Assembly (NCBI GenBank): GCA_003164135.1
Contig: PLSD01000089.1
Span: 1-64,000, forward strand
Direction of reading: 5' to 3'
Length of the DNA: 64,000 bases
Source: Acetobacteraceae bacterium
Lineage (GTDB): Bacteria > Pseudomonadota > Alphaproteobacteria > Acetobacterales > Acetobacteraceae
How positions within the stretch are numbered: the first letter of the stretch is position 1; every line of letters begins with the position of its first letter. Position numbers and translations under genes: made by a program. Shown piece by piece: positions 18,981-28,660 of the stretch. The notes beneath the pieces were generated by a model. It worked only from the letters and a program-made list of their open reading frames with translations. It made no database searches and was not told the DNA's origin.

Positions 18981-19784
18981 ATGACGGCGCGCAAGCCCAG
19001 CGGCAAGTGGTCGGATTTTAGTGTACGGCTGGCCTCGGCAGCGGTGCTGGGGCCGATTGCGCTGCTTTGCCTGTGGCAAGGCGGGTTGGCGTGGTCGTTG
19101 TTCATTGCCGCGGCCATTGCGGGCATGGGGTTCGAGTGGGCGAAGCTGGCTTTGCTGCCGCTTAAAAGCCCCGGCACCTGGCTTATTGTGGTGGGTCTGC
19201 TCGCTTCCCTCGCGCTGGGGCACAGCGGGCTGATTTTCGGGTTTGCCGGGTTGGCAGTGGCGGCCGGCGTGGTGGGAATTACCTACGGCTGGTTTCCCGC
19301 CGCTGGCATCCCTTATGCAGGTATCGGCGCGCTCTCGCTGCTCTGGCTGCGGCTGCAACCTGGCCATGGGCTTTATGACACAATGTTCCTGGTGGTTGTG
19401 ATCTGGAGCACGGATATCGGCGCTTATCTGGTTGGGCGGCTTATCGGCGGGCCAAAGCTGGCGCCTAAAATTTCGCCCGGCAAAACCTGGAGTGGGTCGA
19501 TCGGCGGATTGTTGATAAGTGGCCTTGCCGCGACGGTGCTCGCAGGCGGGCGGCATGGGTTTGATTTCGGTGCCCTGCCGGCGGCGTTTGCCTTGAGTAT
19601 TTTTGCCCAGGGCGGGGATTTGCTGGAAAGCTGGATCAAGCGCAAACTGGGGGTTAAGGATTCCGGACGAACCATCCCCGGTCATGGCGGGTTGTTTGAC
19701 CGGCTGGATGGGTTTCTGGCGGCCGCTCCGGTGGCGGCGATACTGGCGCTCAGCGTCCATGGAGGCTTGCCGTTATGGGGTTAA
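18981..19784 (+). CDS. cdsA: phosphatidate cytidylyltransferase
   Basis: 267 residues, polytopic inner-membrane CDP-diacylglycerol synthase. The C-terminal signature 'GGDLLESWIKRKLGVKDSG' followed by 'PGHGGLFDRLDG' is diagnostic. Several hydrophobic helices precede it. Start ATG 18981 is 1 nt after the uppS stop; an upstream in-frame start would lie inside uppS. Its last 10 nt overlap dxr. Confidence 0.95.
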   Translation: MTARKPSGKWSDFSVRLASAAVLGPIALLCLWQGGLAWSLFIAAAIAGMGFEWAKLALLPLKSPGTWLIVVGLLASLALGHSGLIFGFAGLAVAAGVVGITYGWFPAAGIPYAGIGALSLLWLRLQPGHGLYDTMFLVVVIWSTDIGAYLVGRLIGGPKLAPKISPGKTWSGSIGGLLISGLAATVLAGGRHGFDFGALPAAFALSIFAQGGDLLESWIKRKLGVKDSGRTIPGHGGLFDRLDGFLAAAPVAAILALSVHGGLPLWG

Positions 19785-20938
19785 AGATTTTGTCGGTGCT
19801 TGGCTCCACGGGGAGCGTCGGTACACAGACCCTTGATATTATAACTGAAAACCAAAATGGTTATCAGATCCGGGCACTCGTGGGCGGGCGCAATGTGGCG
19901 CTGTTGGCAGCACAGGCGAAGCAGTTCCGGCCGGAAATTACCGTGATCGCGGAAGAGTCGCTGCTGGCGGAGTTGCGGATGGCGTTGGCGGGTACCGGGC
20001 TGAAGTGTGCCGCCGGGCGCAGTGCCGTGCTGGAAGCCGCCGCGATGCATGTGGACTGGACGATGTCGGCTATTACCGGCGTGATTGGCCTGGAACCCAC
20101 GCTGGAGGCCGTGAAGCATGGCGGTACCATCGCGTTTGCCAACAAGGAGGCGCTGGTTTCCGCCGGAGACGTGTTTCTGCGCGCCGTGGCGGCTGCCAAT
20201 GCGACGCTGCTGCCCGTGGATTCCGAGCATAACGCCATTATGCAGGCGATGGCCGACGGTAACGCGAAATCCATCGACAAGATCATCCTCACTGCCTCGG
20301 GAGGGCCATTCCGTAACCATAAGTTTGAGGAGATGCGCGGCATTACCCCGGAAGCGGCGTTGCGGCATCCGGTGTGGTCGATGGGCGCGAAGATTTCCAT
20401 CGACAGCGCGACGATGATGAATAAAGGCCTGGAAGTTATTGAGGCTGCAAGATTATTTTCGCTGCCGTCGGAGAAGATCGAAGTGCTGGTGCATCCGCAG
20501 TCGGTGATTCATGGCATGGTTTGTTATTCGGACGGCTCGGTGCTGGCGCAGCTTGGTTCGCCGGATATGCGCATCCCCATTGCGCATACGTTGGCCTGGC
20601 CGGCGCGTATTGCCACCGCGGCGCCGCGGCTGGACCTTACCGCGGTTATGAAGTTGGAATTCGCCGCACCTGATGAAGTCCGTTTCCCGGCGCTGCGTCT
20701 GGCGCGCGAGGCGCTGGAAGCCGGGGCAGGGGCGCCGACCGTGCTGAATGCCGCCAACGAGATTGCGGTTGCCGCTTTCCTGGAGCGCAAGATTGGCTTC
20801 CTTGACATTGCCGGTATCGTTGCTCAGGTATTGGAACAGTTTGGCGCCCCGCCTGTGCCCGATCTGGCCGCTGTGCTGGCGCTGGATGCCGCTGCCCGCG
20901 CCGCCGCCAATGGGCTTGCAACAGCAAAGGCCGCTTGA
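19775..20938 (+). CDS. dxr: 1-deoxy-D-xylulose 5-phosphate reductoisomerase
   Basis: 387 residues, second step of the MEP isoprenoid pathway. The N-terminal NADPH-binding 'VLGSTGSVGTQTLDI', 'FANKEALVSAG', the metal/substrate loop 'LPVDSEHNAI' and 'ILTASGGPF' are all present, and the later 'SATMMNKGLEVIEA' is intact. It overlaps cdsA by 10 nt and ends with TGA sharing its A with the rseP ATG. It supplies precursors used by UppS two genes upstream. Confidence 0.97.
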   Translation: MGLKILSVLGSTGSVGTQTLDIITENQNGYQIRALVGGRNVALLAAQAKQFRPEITVIAEESLLAELRMALAGTGLKCAAGRSAVLEAAAMHVDWTMSAITGVIGLEPTLEAVKHGGTIAFANKEALVSAGDVFLRAVAAANATLLPVDSEHNAIMQAMADGNAKSIDKIILTASGGPFRNHKFEEMRGITPEAALRHPVWSMGAKISIDSATMMNKGLEVIEAARLFSLPSEKIEVLVHPQSVIHGMVCYSDGSVLAQLGSPDMRIPIAHTLAWPARIATAAPRLDLTAVMKLEFAAPDEVRFPALRLAREALEAGAGAPTVLNAANEIAVAAFLERKIGFLDIAGIVAQVLEQFGAPPVPDLAAVLALDAAARAAANGLATAKAA

Positions 20939-22020
20939 TGTTTGATACACTGCGTTCGATTTTGACCTACGTCTTTGTGCTGGGCGTGCTCGTGTTCTTC
21001 CATGAGCTTGGCCACTATCTGGCGGCGCGTTCACGCGGCGTGGTGGTGGAGGTGTTCTCCGTCGGCTTTGGCCCGGCGCTGGTCTCCTGGCGGGCCAAAT
21101 CGGGAACGTTGTGGAAAATCTCGGTGCTGCCGCTGGGCGGCTACGTGAAGATGCAGGGCTGGGGCGAGCCGAATGATCCGGCACCCGCGGTTCCCGGCTC
21201 GTTTGCGGGTGCCTCGCTGGGGTCCAAAGCCTTCATTGTTGCCGCCGGGCCGCTGGCTAATCTGCTTCTCGCATTTGTGCTGTTCAGCGGATTGTTCATG
21301 ACGGTTGGGCGAGTCGTGGTGCAGCCGGTGCTCAGTACCATTCAACCGAACTCGCCTGCTGCCGCCGCCGGTTTGCTGACGGGTGACCGGGTTATGCGCA
21401 TCGATGGCACGAATATAAGAGATTTCAGCCAGTTACAGAGCATTGTCAGCCTCCATCCGGATGTCGAGATGGACTTTACGTTGCTTCGCCAGGGCAAAGT
21501 CATCGACCAGGAGGTGGCGCTGGGCGACGTGAGCATGGACGGTGAGAAAATCGGCCATCTGGGCGTTGTTGGCACGATGTCCAGTATTCAGCATTTTTCG
21601 CCCCCCGCGGCGGTGGCCGCCGCGGGCCGGGAAACCTGGAACGATGCCAGCGGCATGCTCGCCGGGCTGTATGGGCTTGTGGTGCATCGCCAGGGGTTGG
21701 GGCAGCTTGCCGGTCCGCTGGGTATCGCCCAGATCACCGGCCAGGTCGCCGCCATGGGGTTCATCAGTGTCATCAGCTTCATCGCCTTCCTGTCGATCAA
21801 TCTCGGGCTGGTTAATCTGATCCCCATTCCCATTCTCGACGGGGGGCATCTGCTGTTCTACGCGGCGGAGGTTATCTACGGCCGGCCGGTTCCGCCGCGC
21901 GCCCTGGATATCGGGCTGCGTTTTGGCGCCGCAGTCATCATCTCGTTGTTTTTTATAACAACTTTTAACGATTTGACCCGGATGGGAGCCGTTAGTTGGG
22001 TCATGCATCTGTTCGGTTAG
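20938..22020 (+). CDS. rseP: site-2 intramembrane metalloprotease RseP
   Basis: 360 residues, M50 family. The zinc-binding 'FFHELGHYLAAR' lies in the first transmembrane helix. A central PDZ domain (about 125-200, 'PNSPAAAAGLLTGDRV') follows, and 'IPIPILDGGHLLFYAAE' supplies the third metal ligand. It cleaves anti-sigma factors and signal-peptide remnants within the membrane. ATG 20938 overlaps the dxr stop; a TTG one codon upstream is possible. It sits just before bamA, the usual arrangement. Confidence 0.95.
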   Translation: MFDTLRSILTYVFVLGVLVFFHELGHYLAARSRGVVVEVFSVGFGPALVSWRAKSGTLWKISVLPLGGYVKMQGWGEPNDPAPAVPGSFAGASLGSKAFIVAAGPLANLLLAFVLFSGLFMTVGRVVVQPVLSTIQPNSPAAAAGLLTGDRVMRIDGTNIRDFSQLQSIVSLHPDVEMDFTLLRQGKVIDQEVALGDVSMDGEKIGHLGVVGTMSSIQHFSPPAAVAAAGRETWNDASGMLAGLYGLVVHRQGLGQLAGPLGIAQITGQVAAMGFISVISFIAFLSINLGLVNLIPIPILDGGHLLFYAAEVIYGRPVPPRALDIGLRFGAAVIISLFFITTFNDLTRMGAVSWVMHLFG

Positions 22021-22141
22021 CTGGCTTTTGGGCTGCGGCTGCAAGCGATTGACCTTGCCGATAAGCCCAGCACGTGCCAAACGCGCCACAGCGAAAACAC
22101 TCCGGCGCGCCGGAGGCCTGTATGGTTTGGGAGATTATCTG

Positions 22142-24541
22142 TTGCTTAAGCCGCGCTCGGTCCTTTTGGCCTCCGTCTGTCTTCTGCCGGCTTTGCTGGT
22201 CTGTGGCCCTCATGGTGCCGCCTACGCCCAACCTGCGCCAGCGCTCGTGGCGCAGCCGGTGGCTTCCGGCGGTTTGATCGCGGGAATCGTGGTCAGTGGC
22301 AACCGCCGCATAGAATCCGACACCATCACCTCCTACATGGTGGTGCAGCCGGGTTCCCCGTTTGACCCACAGCGTATCAACGAATCGCTGAAGACGCTTT
22401 ACGCGACCGGGCTGTTCTCATCGGTCACGATCACCCGCGACGGCAACAATCTGGACGTCGCGGTGGTGGAAAACCCGACCGTCGATCAGGTGTTATTCTC
22501 CGGCAACAAGGCGGTCGCTGACAAAGACGCGCAGGTAGCCGTGTCGCTGAAATCGCGCTCCGTGTTCACCCCCGCCGCAGCGGAGGCGGACCGCCGCGCG
22601 CTGCTCGAAGCCTATGCGAAAAAGGGCTATTTCAACGCCTCGGTGAAAGTAAATTACGTCCAGCTGCCCGACAACCGCGTGAATGTGGTGTTCCAGTGCA
22701 GCGATGGGGTGCAGACCGAGATCAGCCGCATCTCGTTCATAGGTAACGCCCATTTCAGCCAGTCCGCGCTGCGCCAGGTGGTTTCCACCCGCGAGTCCGC
22801 GTGGTTTCGTTTTCTTTCCAGCGCCGACCAGTACAATCCTGACCGCATTGAGTACGACGAATATCTTCTGCGCAAGTTCTACCTGCACAAGGGCTACGTC
22901 GACTTCAACGTCATCAGCGCCAATGCTGAGCTGAGCCCCGACCGTAAATCCTTCTACCTCACCTACGACATTTATGAGGGCCCGCGTTACCGCGTGAGTA
23001 GCCTGAAAATCGTCTCGGGCATCCGTACGCTTACCGACAAGGACCTGCGCGGCCTTGTGCCGCTTTCCGCCGGTGACTGGTTTGACGGCGACGCGTTGGT
23101 GGACGGCGTGACCGCGCTGAATACCCGCGCGCTCAACCTTGGCTATGCTTTCGCCCAGGTGAACCCGCAGGTGCAGACCGACCCGGTGCATAAAACCGTC
23201 GCCATTACGCTGAATGTCATTGATGGGCCGCGCGTTTATATCCAGCGCATCGACATTACGGGCAATACGCGCACCGAGGACAAGGTGATCCGCCGCGAAC
23301 TGACCGTTGCCGAGGGCGATGGCTACAACCAGGCGAAGATCGACGACTCCACCAAGCACCTGAAAGACCTTGGCTTCTTCAAGGACGAGAAGATCACCTC
23401 CTCCCCCGGCTCGACGCCGCAGCAGGTGATCCTCAACACGGCGGTGACTGAGCAGGCGACCGGCCAGTTCTCGCTGGGCGGCGGTTATTCCAGCAGCCTC
23501 GGCGCGCTGATCAATACCGGGCTGAGCCAGAACAACTTCCTGGGTACGGGCGTGAACACCTCGATCAATGCCTTGCTGGCGCAGCGCGGCACGCAGGTAA
23601 ACCTGGGTGTGACCGACCCGTATTTCCTCGACCGTAACCTGATCGCCGGCGCGGATATGTTCCGCTCGTCGACGAATTCCTATACGGCCTCCGCGGCGAG
23701 CTACGCTTATTCGGAGAGCGATATTGGCGCCGATGTGCGACTTGGCTACCGGTTCAACGACCATGTGCGGCAGTCGTTCAGTTATACATTGAGCCAGCGC
23801 GATGTTTACAATATCCCGACCGGCGCGAGTATCTACATTACGAGCGAAAAGGGCATTTCCAGCCTCAGCCAGATCAGCCAGACGATGACTTTCGACTATG
23901 TCGACGATGATCTGTCGCCGACCAGCGGTTTGCTGGTGGATTTGACGACGGATTTCGCCGGCGCCGGCGGCACTGCTAAATTTGTCCGCATCAGTCCGGA
24001 TGTCACCTATTATGTCCCGCTGGAGCGGGTTTTTGGTTCCAAGGACTGGGTGCTGAAGTTTGCCGCCACCGGCGGCGATCTCATCCCGGTGTTCGGCTAT
24101 CATGACCGCATCGAGGATCGCTTCTTTCTTGGTGGTGACTCGCTTCGCGGCTTTGCCGACGGTGGTGTTGGACCGTCGACGCAACAAACCCTTCAGGACG
24201 CCAAAGCAGGTGTGAACTATGGCGGCCAGTCGGTTGGCGGCCGGGTCATGTGGTCGGAGTCGACGGAGGTGAAGTTTCCGTTGCCGGTTTCACCTGACCT
24301 CGGGCTCAGCGGCTTTGCCTTTGTTGATGTTGGCTCGCTCTTTGGGGCGCGGCAGATATCGGGCGGCCCGTATGGCACGCAGCCGCTGAATCACACCACC
24401 GCCCCGCGCGTGGGTGCAGGTGTTGGCCTGTCCTGGAACACGCCGTTCGGACTTATCAATCTGTCGCTGGCTGATCCTGTTGTGAAGCAGAAGGGCGACC
24501 AGACTCAACAATTCCGCGTTTCTTTTGGTACGAGGTTCTAA
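22142..24541 (+). CDS. bamA: outer membrane protein assembly factor BamA
   Basis: 799 residues. Five POTRA domains (about 45-390; for example 'SGNRRIESDTITSYMVVQPG', 'ITGNTRTEDKVIRRELTVAEGD') precede a 16-stranded barrel ending 'QFRVSFGTRF'. It inserts beta-barrel proteins such as OmpW into the outer membrane. I choose TTG 22142: GGGAGA is 7 nt upstream and the product starts with a good signal peptide ('LKPRSVLLASVCLLPALLV' to 'AYAQ'). The longer frame from 22028 would place 38 hydrophilic residues ahead of the signal. skp follows directly. Confidence 0.95.
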   Translation: MLKPRSVLLASVCLLPALLVCGPHGAAYAQPAPALVAQPVASGGLIAGIVVSGNRRIESDTITSYMVVQPGSPFDPQRINESLKTLYATGLFSSVTITRDGNNLDVAVVENPTVDQVLFSGNKAVADKDAQVAVSLKSRSVFTPAAAEADRRALLEAYAKKGYFNASVKVNYVQLPDNRVNVVFQCSDGVQTEISRISFIGNAHFSQSALRQVVSTRESAWFRFLSSADQYNPDRIEYDEYLLRKFYLHKGYVDFNVISANAELSPDRKSFYLTYDIYEGPRYRVSSLKIVSGIRTLTDKDLRGLVPLSAGDWFDGDALVDGVTALNTRALNLGYAFAQVNPQVQTDPVHKTVAITLNVIDGPRVYIQRIDITGNTRTEDKVIRRELTVAEGDGYNQAKIDDSTKHLKDLGFFKDEKITSSPGSTPQQVILNTAVTEQATGQFSLGGGYSSSLGALINTGLSQNNFLGTGVNTSINALLAQRGTQVNLGVTDPYFLDRNLIAGADMFRSSTNSYTASAASYAYSESDIGADVRLGYRFNDHVRQSFSYTLSQRDVYNIPTGASIYITSEKGISSLSQISQTMTFDYVDDDLSPTSGLLVDLTTDFAGAGGTAKFVRISPDVTYYVPLERVFGSKDWVLKFAATGGDLIPVFGYHDRIEDRFFLGGDSLRGFADGGVGPSTQQTLQDAKAGVNYGGQSVGGRVMWSESTEVKFPLPVSPDLGLSGFAFVDVGSLFGARQISGGPYGTQPLNHTTAPRVGAGVGLSWNTPFGLINLSLADPVVKQKGDQTQQFRVSFGTRF

Positions 24542-25318
24542 GTGAAATTTTTCTCCCGTTTCTCTCCTATTATCGTAGCTGCCGTCGCTCTGGCCGTGGC
24601 GCCTGCCGCTTTTGCGCAGTCCTCGCCTGGTTACTTCATGCCGCCGAGCCAGACTGCCGCTCCGGCCGCCGCACCTGTGCATGCGTCCGCTCCGGCCCCC
24701 CAAGCTCCGGTGCAGGCCCAGGCACAGCAGCAGGCTCCGGCCATTCCGCAATTGCCGGCCTTACCCAAAGGTGTGGCGCCGCCGGTTGCCGTGATTGGTG
24801 TCCTCAGCGTACCCGAGGTGATGCAGAAATCCACCGCGGCGCAGGGTGTGCAGGCGGTGATCCGCCAGCGCCAGGATGCACTCGGCACGGAAGCTCAGGC
24901 CGCGCGGACGAAAATCCAGGCCGAACAGGCCCAGATTGTTGCCGACCGCTCGACCATGACCGATGCTCAGCTGGAAGCGAAGGAGCAGGCGCTGCGTAAT
25001 GAAATTGCTGCGACGCAGACCAAGTTCCAGGAGCGCAACCAGGCGATCCAGAATTCCGGGCAGGCCGCCTTGGCACAGATTGAATCCGAGCTGATCGCCA
25101 TCATCCGCCAGGAAGCAGAGGCGCGCGGCATGAACCTTGTGCTGCACCGTGAGCAGGTGGCGCTGAACGTGGACGCGTTTGATATTACCAGCGACGTGGT
25201 CGCGCAGCTCAACAAGCTGCTGCCCTCAGTGACCGTGCCGCCCAGCGTGGTGACCCCCGGCATGGCGGTTAACGCGCCGGACCAGGGCGACCAGGGTGAC
25301 CAAGGCAACGGCCAGTAG
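24542..25318 (+). CDS. skp: OmpH/Skp-family periplasmic chaperone
   Basis: 258 residues, longer than E. coli Skp because of a Pro/Ala/Gln-rich insert (about 28-78) after the signal peptide ('IIVAAVALAVAPAAFAQ'). 'VAVIGVLSVPEVMQKSTAAQG' is the OmpH start, followed by a ~75-residue coiled coil and a C-terminal beta segment. The tail carries a small repeat 'DQGDQGDQG'. Skp keeps unfolded outer-membrane proteins soluble for BamA. GTG start directly after the bamA stop. Confidence 0.88.
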   Translation: MKFFSRFSPIIVAAVALAVAPAAFAQSSPGYFMPPSQTAAPAAAPVHASAPAPQAPVQAQAQQQAPAIPQLPALPKGVAPPVAVIGVLSVPEVMQKSTAAQGVQAVIRQRQDALGTEAQAARTKIQAEQAQIVADRSTMTDAQLEAKEQALRNEIAATQTKFQERNQAIQNSGQAALAQIESELIAIIRQEAEARGMNLVLHREQVALNVDAFDITSDVVAQLNKLLPSVTVPPSVVTPGMAVNAPDQGDQGDQGNGQ

Positions 25319-25323
25319 TCTCA

Positions 25324-26382
25324 ATGGCTGATGTCGCAAAACCCGGTGATGGCCGTTTTTTCGGGCGCACCGGGCCGCATACCGTGCAAACGCTTGCCGC
25401 CTTGCTCGGCATTGAAACGCAGGCCCCAGAACGGTTGATTTCAGGGGTGGCGCCGCTGCAAACCGCCGGGCCGCAGGATGTGAGCTTTTTGGATAACCGG
25501 CGCTATGCGGATATGCTGCCGGACACCAAGGCAGGTGCTGTGATTGTGCACCCCGACTTTGCCGCCCGCGTGCCGGAGGGGACGATTGCCCTTGTCACGC
25601 GGGAACCCTATGTCGGCTGGGCGAAGGTCTCGGCCTTGTTCCATCCATTCCCACAGGCAAACGCCGGAATTCACCCAACGGCGGTTGTTGATCCGTCAGC
25701 CAGCATTGACGCCTCGTCCGAAATTGGTGCCGGTGCGGTTGTTGGCGCCCAGGTGGAAATTGGCGCCGGAACCATTGTTGGCCCGCTCACTTATATCGCC
25801 GATGGTGTGATCATTGGTGCTAATTGCCGTATCCATGCGCAGGTCACAGTCTCGCACGCCATTCTGGGTGACCGAGTCGTTCTTTTTCCCGGCGCGCGCA
25901 TCGGCCAGGATGGTTTTGGCTTTGCCATCGGGCCAACTGGCTTCACCCCGGTGCCGCAGCTTGGCCGCGTGCTGATTGGTGACGGCGCAGAAATTGGCGC
26001 GAATAGCTGCATAGACCGGGGGTCCGCGCAGGACACCGTGATCGGGCCGGGCGTGCATATCGATAACCTGGTGCAGATCGGCCATAATGTGAACATTGGC
26101 TTGCATACGGTCATCGTGGCGCAGGCGGGTATTTCCGGCTCCACGACGATTGGCCCACAGGTGATGGTCGCGGCGCAGGCGGGGCTTACCGGGCATTTGA
26201 CCATCGGCCAGGGTGCGCGCATCGGTGCGCAATCAGGCGTTATGACAGACATCCCCGCGGGTGAGGAAGTTCTCGGCTCCCCGTCGCAGAGCTCGAAAGC
26301 CTATTTCCGTGAGGTTCTGACCCTTCGTAAACTCGCCCAGTCCGGGCGTATTCCCAGAAAAGCAGGTGGTGGAAAACCATGA
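25324..26382 (+). CDS. lpxD: UDP-3-O-acylglucosamine N-acyltransferase
   Basis: 352 residues, third step of lipid A synthesis. An N-terminal uridine-binding domain ('GVAPLQTAGPQDVSFLDNRRY') is followed by a left-handed beta-helix of hexapeptide repeats from about residue 115 and the catalytic 'QIGHNVNIG' His. ATG 25324 is 5 nt after skp. Its TGA overlaps the fabZ ATG. Confidence 0.97.
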   Translation: MADVAKPGDGRFFGRTGPHTVQTLAALLGIETQAPERLISGVAPLQTAGPQDVSFLDNRRYADMLPDTKAGAVIVHPDFAARVPEGTIALVTREPYVGWAKVSALFHPFPQANAGIHPTAVVDPSASIDASSEIGAGAVVGAQVEIGAGTIVGPLTYIADGVIIGANCRIHAQVTVSHAILGDRVVLFPGARIGQDGFGFAIGPTGFTPVPQLGRVLIGDGAEIGANSCIDRGSAQDTVIGPGVHIDNLVQIGHNVNIGLHTVIVAQAGISGSTTIGPQVMVAAQAGLTGHLTIGQGARIGAQSGVMTDIPAGEEVLGSPSQSSKAYFREVLTLRKLAQSGRIPRKAGGGKP

Positions 26383-26870
26383 ACGACGTAACCCAGACTG
26401 AACTGCCGCCCGTGGACGTGACCCTTGTCGATGTGAAACAACTGCTGAAGTTGATCCCGCATCGCTATCCGTTCATGCTGCTCGACCGCATGGTCGACGT
26501 CCGCTATGGCCATTCCGCCACCGGGATCAAAAACGTCACGCTCAACGAGCCGTTTTTTCAGGGGCATTTCCCTGGTCACCCGGTTATGCCTGGAGTGTTG
26601 ATTATCGAGAGCATGGCGCAGACCGCGGCGGCGCTGGTTATCAGCGGCATGGGGCCGCAAACTGGTACGCCGCTTGTCTATTTCATGTCGATCGAGAACG
26701 CCAAATTCCGCAAGCCAGTTACTCCCGGCGACCAACTGCACCTGGAACTGGTGAAAGACCGTAAGCGTGGTAACGTCTGGCGCTTTAACGGCACGGCGCG
26801 CGTGGACGGCGTGGTGGTGGCCGAAGCCTCGATCACCGCCATGATCATGGACGAAGCCAAGACCCCATAA
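26379..26870 (+). CDS. fabZ: 3-hydroxyacyl-ACP dehydratase FabZ
   Basis: 163 residues, hot-dog fold dehydratase of fatty-acid synthesis that competes with LpxA/LpxD for hydroxyacyl-ACP. The catalytic His is in 'IPHRYPFMLLDR' and Glu in 'GHFPGHPVMPGVLIIESMAQ'. ATGA overlap with lpxD. Placement inside the lpx cluster is the common alphaproteobacterial order. Confidence 0.97.
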   Translation: MNDVTQTELPPVDVTLVDVKQLLKLIPHRYPFMLLDRMVDVRYGHSATGIKNVTLNEPFFQGHFPGHPVMPGVLIIESMAQTAAALVISGMGPQTGTPLVYFMSIENAKFRKPVTPGDQLHLELVKDRKRGNVWRFNGTARVDGVVVAEASITAMIMDEAKTP

Positions 26871-26980
26871 TCCCGCATATTGAGCAGCTTATACGCGGAC
26901 ACGGATGGAAACAATGATTGACTGGCGGGACGCTCACCGCCGCTCTAGAGCAAACGGCGCAATGAAAGTCGGACCAAAAA

Positions 26981-27808
26981 ATGTTAAAGCCGGTGCATGA
27001 GATGATCCACCCCACCGCCATTATCGCTGAGGGTGCCGTGATCGGCGCGGGCGTGAAAATTGGTCCTTTTTGCACTGTCGGCCATCAGGTGGTGCTGGAG
27101 GATGGCGCTGAACTGGTCTCCCACGTCGCCGTGGATGGTAAGACGCGCATTGGCGCCGGGGCCAAACTGTTCCCCTTTTGCACAGTTGGTCTGGCGCCGC
27201 AGGATCTCAAGTATAATGGCGAGGAGACCGAGACCAGCATCGGCCCGCGCACGCAAATACGCGAACATTGTTCGATCCATCGCGGCACTGTCACTGGCAC
27301 CGGCATTACCAAAATCGGTGCGGACTGCCTGCTGATGGCGGTGGTGCATGTCGCGCATGATTGCGATATTGGCGATGGCGTGGTGATTTCCAACAACGTC
27401 GTCATGGGCGGGCATGTCGAGGTCGGGAATCGTGCGGTCATCGGCGGGGCGGCGGCCATTTTGCAGTTCGTGCGCATTGGTGCCGGGGCGATGATCGGCG
27501 GCTTGACCGGCGTACCGAGCGACGTGACGCCGTATTGCTTCGTGTTTGGCCCGCGCGCGCAGATGGTCGGGCTGAACATCGTCGGTCTGCGCCGGCGTGG
27601 GCTGACCAAGGCGCAGCTGCATGAAATTCGGGCGGCACATAAGTTCATCTTCTCCGGCCCTGGTGTGTTTGCCGAACGTGTTGCCGCTGCCCGTGGTGAA
27701 TACGGTGAAAATGTTTATGTGGCGGAAATGCTTGACTTTATTGCCAATCCCGGCCGCCACGGAATTCTTACCAACGTGGCGCGCGCGACTGGGCAGAGCG
27801 ACGAGTAG
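26981..27808 (+). CDS. lpxA: UDP-N-acetylglucosamine acyltransferase
   Basis: 275 residues, first committed step of lipid A. The beta-helix of hexapeptides starts 'HPTAIIAEGAVIGAGVKIGPFC', the catalytic His is in 'VVHVAHDCDIGD', and the C-terminal helical domain includes 'VGLNIVGLRRRGLTKAQLHEIRAA'. A 110-nt gap separates it from fabZ, so an internal promoter is possible. ATG 26981 has no clear ribosome site; the in-frame ATG 27002 ('MIHPTA') is equally plausible. Confidence 0.96.
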   Translation: MLKPVHEMIHPTAIIAEGAVIGAGVKIGPFCTVGHQVVLEDGAELVSHVAVDGKTRIGAGAKLFPFCTVGLAPQDLKYNGEETETSIGPRTQIREHCSIHRGTVTGTGITKIGADCLLMAVVHVAHDCDIGDGVVISNNVVMGGHVEVGNRAVIGGAAAILQFVRIGAGAMIGGLTGVPSDVTPYCFVFGPRAQMVGLNIVGLRRRGLTKAQLHEIRAAHKFIFSGPGVFAERVAAARGEYGENVYVAEMLDFIANPGRHGILTNVARATGQSDE

Positions 27809-27823
27809 GCAAGGGGCGGGGGC

Positions 27824-28645
27824 ATGACTGCGGCGCCTCTGGGCATAATTGCTGGCGGCGGGGCGCTGCCGGGCCAGGTTGCCGCCGCCGCGCAAGCTTC
27901 TGGCCGGCCCGTGTTTATCGTGGCACTTGAAGGGTACGCGGAGCCGGAGGTTATCGCGCCTTATCCGCATCAGGTTTTCCGTTTGGATGCCGTGGGTGCC
28001 ATCCGTCAGGCCTTGCGCGCGCACGCCTGTACCGATCTTGTGATTATTGGCCCGGTTAAACGCCCCTCGATCTTTTCCCTGCGGCCGGATGCCGAGGGGG
28101 TAAAACTTCTCGCCAAAATCGGCCGCGCGGCTTTTGCCGGGGATGACGGGTTGCTGGCAGCGGTGTTGCGGGTGCTCGGCGAGGAGGGGTTCAACCTGCT
28201 TGGCGCGCACGACATTTTGGGCGATGCGCTGGCGCCACCCGGCCTGCTGACCACCCGCGCGCCAGACACGGCGGCGATGGCGGATATCGAGCGTGGTATC
28301 GCGGTGCTGAAAATCATCGGCGCGGCGGATATTGGCCAGGCCTGCGTGGTGCAGCAGGGCATTGTGCTGGCGGTGGAGGCGGTGGAGGGAACCGATGCCA
28401 TGCTGGCGCGCATTCCGGCGGTTACGCGCCCGGGTCCGGCTGGGGTGCTGGTAAAGCTGGCCAAACCGGGGCAGGAACGCCGGGCCGATATGCCGACAAT
28501 CGGCGTGGCAACCATCCGCCATGCGCGGGAAGCCGGGCTGCAAGGTGTAGCATTTGAGGCGGGTGGGACTATCTTGGCGGACAGGAAGTCAATGATTGAG
28601 GCTGCCGACGCGGCGGGGATGTTCCTGCTGGGCGTGCAGCCCTAA
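27824..28645 (+). CDS. lpxI: UDP-2,3-diacylglucosamine pyrophosphatase LpxI
   Basis: 273 residues of the DUF1009/LpxI family, which replaces LpxH in alphaproteobacteria to make lipid X. 'LGIIAGGGALPGQVA' at the N-terminus, 'DLVIIGPVKRPS' and the C-terminal 'GVATIRHAREAGLQGVAFEA' are family blocks. GGGGCGGGGGC precedes ATG 27824. lpxB, normally next, is not in the window. Confidence 0.93.
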   Translation: MTAAPLGIIAGGGALPGQVAAAAQASGRPVFIVALEGYAEPEVIAPYPHQVFRLDAVGAIRQALRAHACTDLVIIGPVKRPSIFSLRPDAEGVKLLAKIGRAAFAGDDGLLAAVLRVLGEEGFNLLGAHDILGDALAPPGLLTTRAPDTAAMADIERGIAVLKIIGAADIGQACVVQQGIVLAVEAVEGTDAMLARIPAVTRPGPAGVLVKLAKPGQERRADMPTIGVATIRHAREAGLQGVAFEAGGTILADRKSMIEAADAAGMFLLGVQP

Positions 28646-28660
28646 CCGAAAGGCCCGGCC

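Noticed and set aside
22028-22141. Longer N-terminus for bamA
   Set aside because: Would place 38 polar residues before the signal peptide; TTG 22142 has a good ribosome site and a clean signal.
22493-24187. 564-codon minus-strand frame opposite bamA
   Set aside because: Mirror of bamA codon bias; no motifs, and bamA is certain.
26984-28543. 519-codon minus-strand frame opposite lpxA-lpxI
   Set aside because: Covers two recognised genes and their spacer with no domain of its own.
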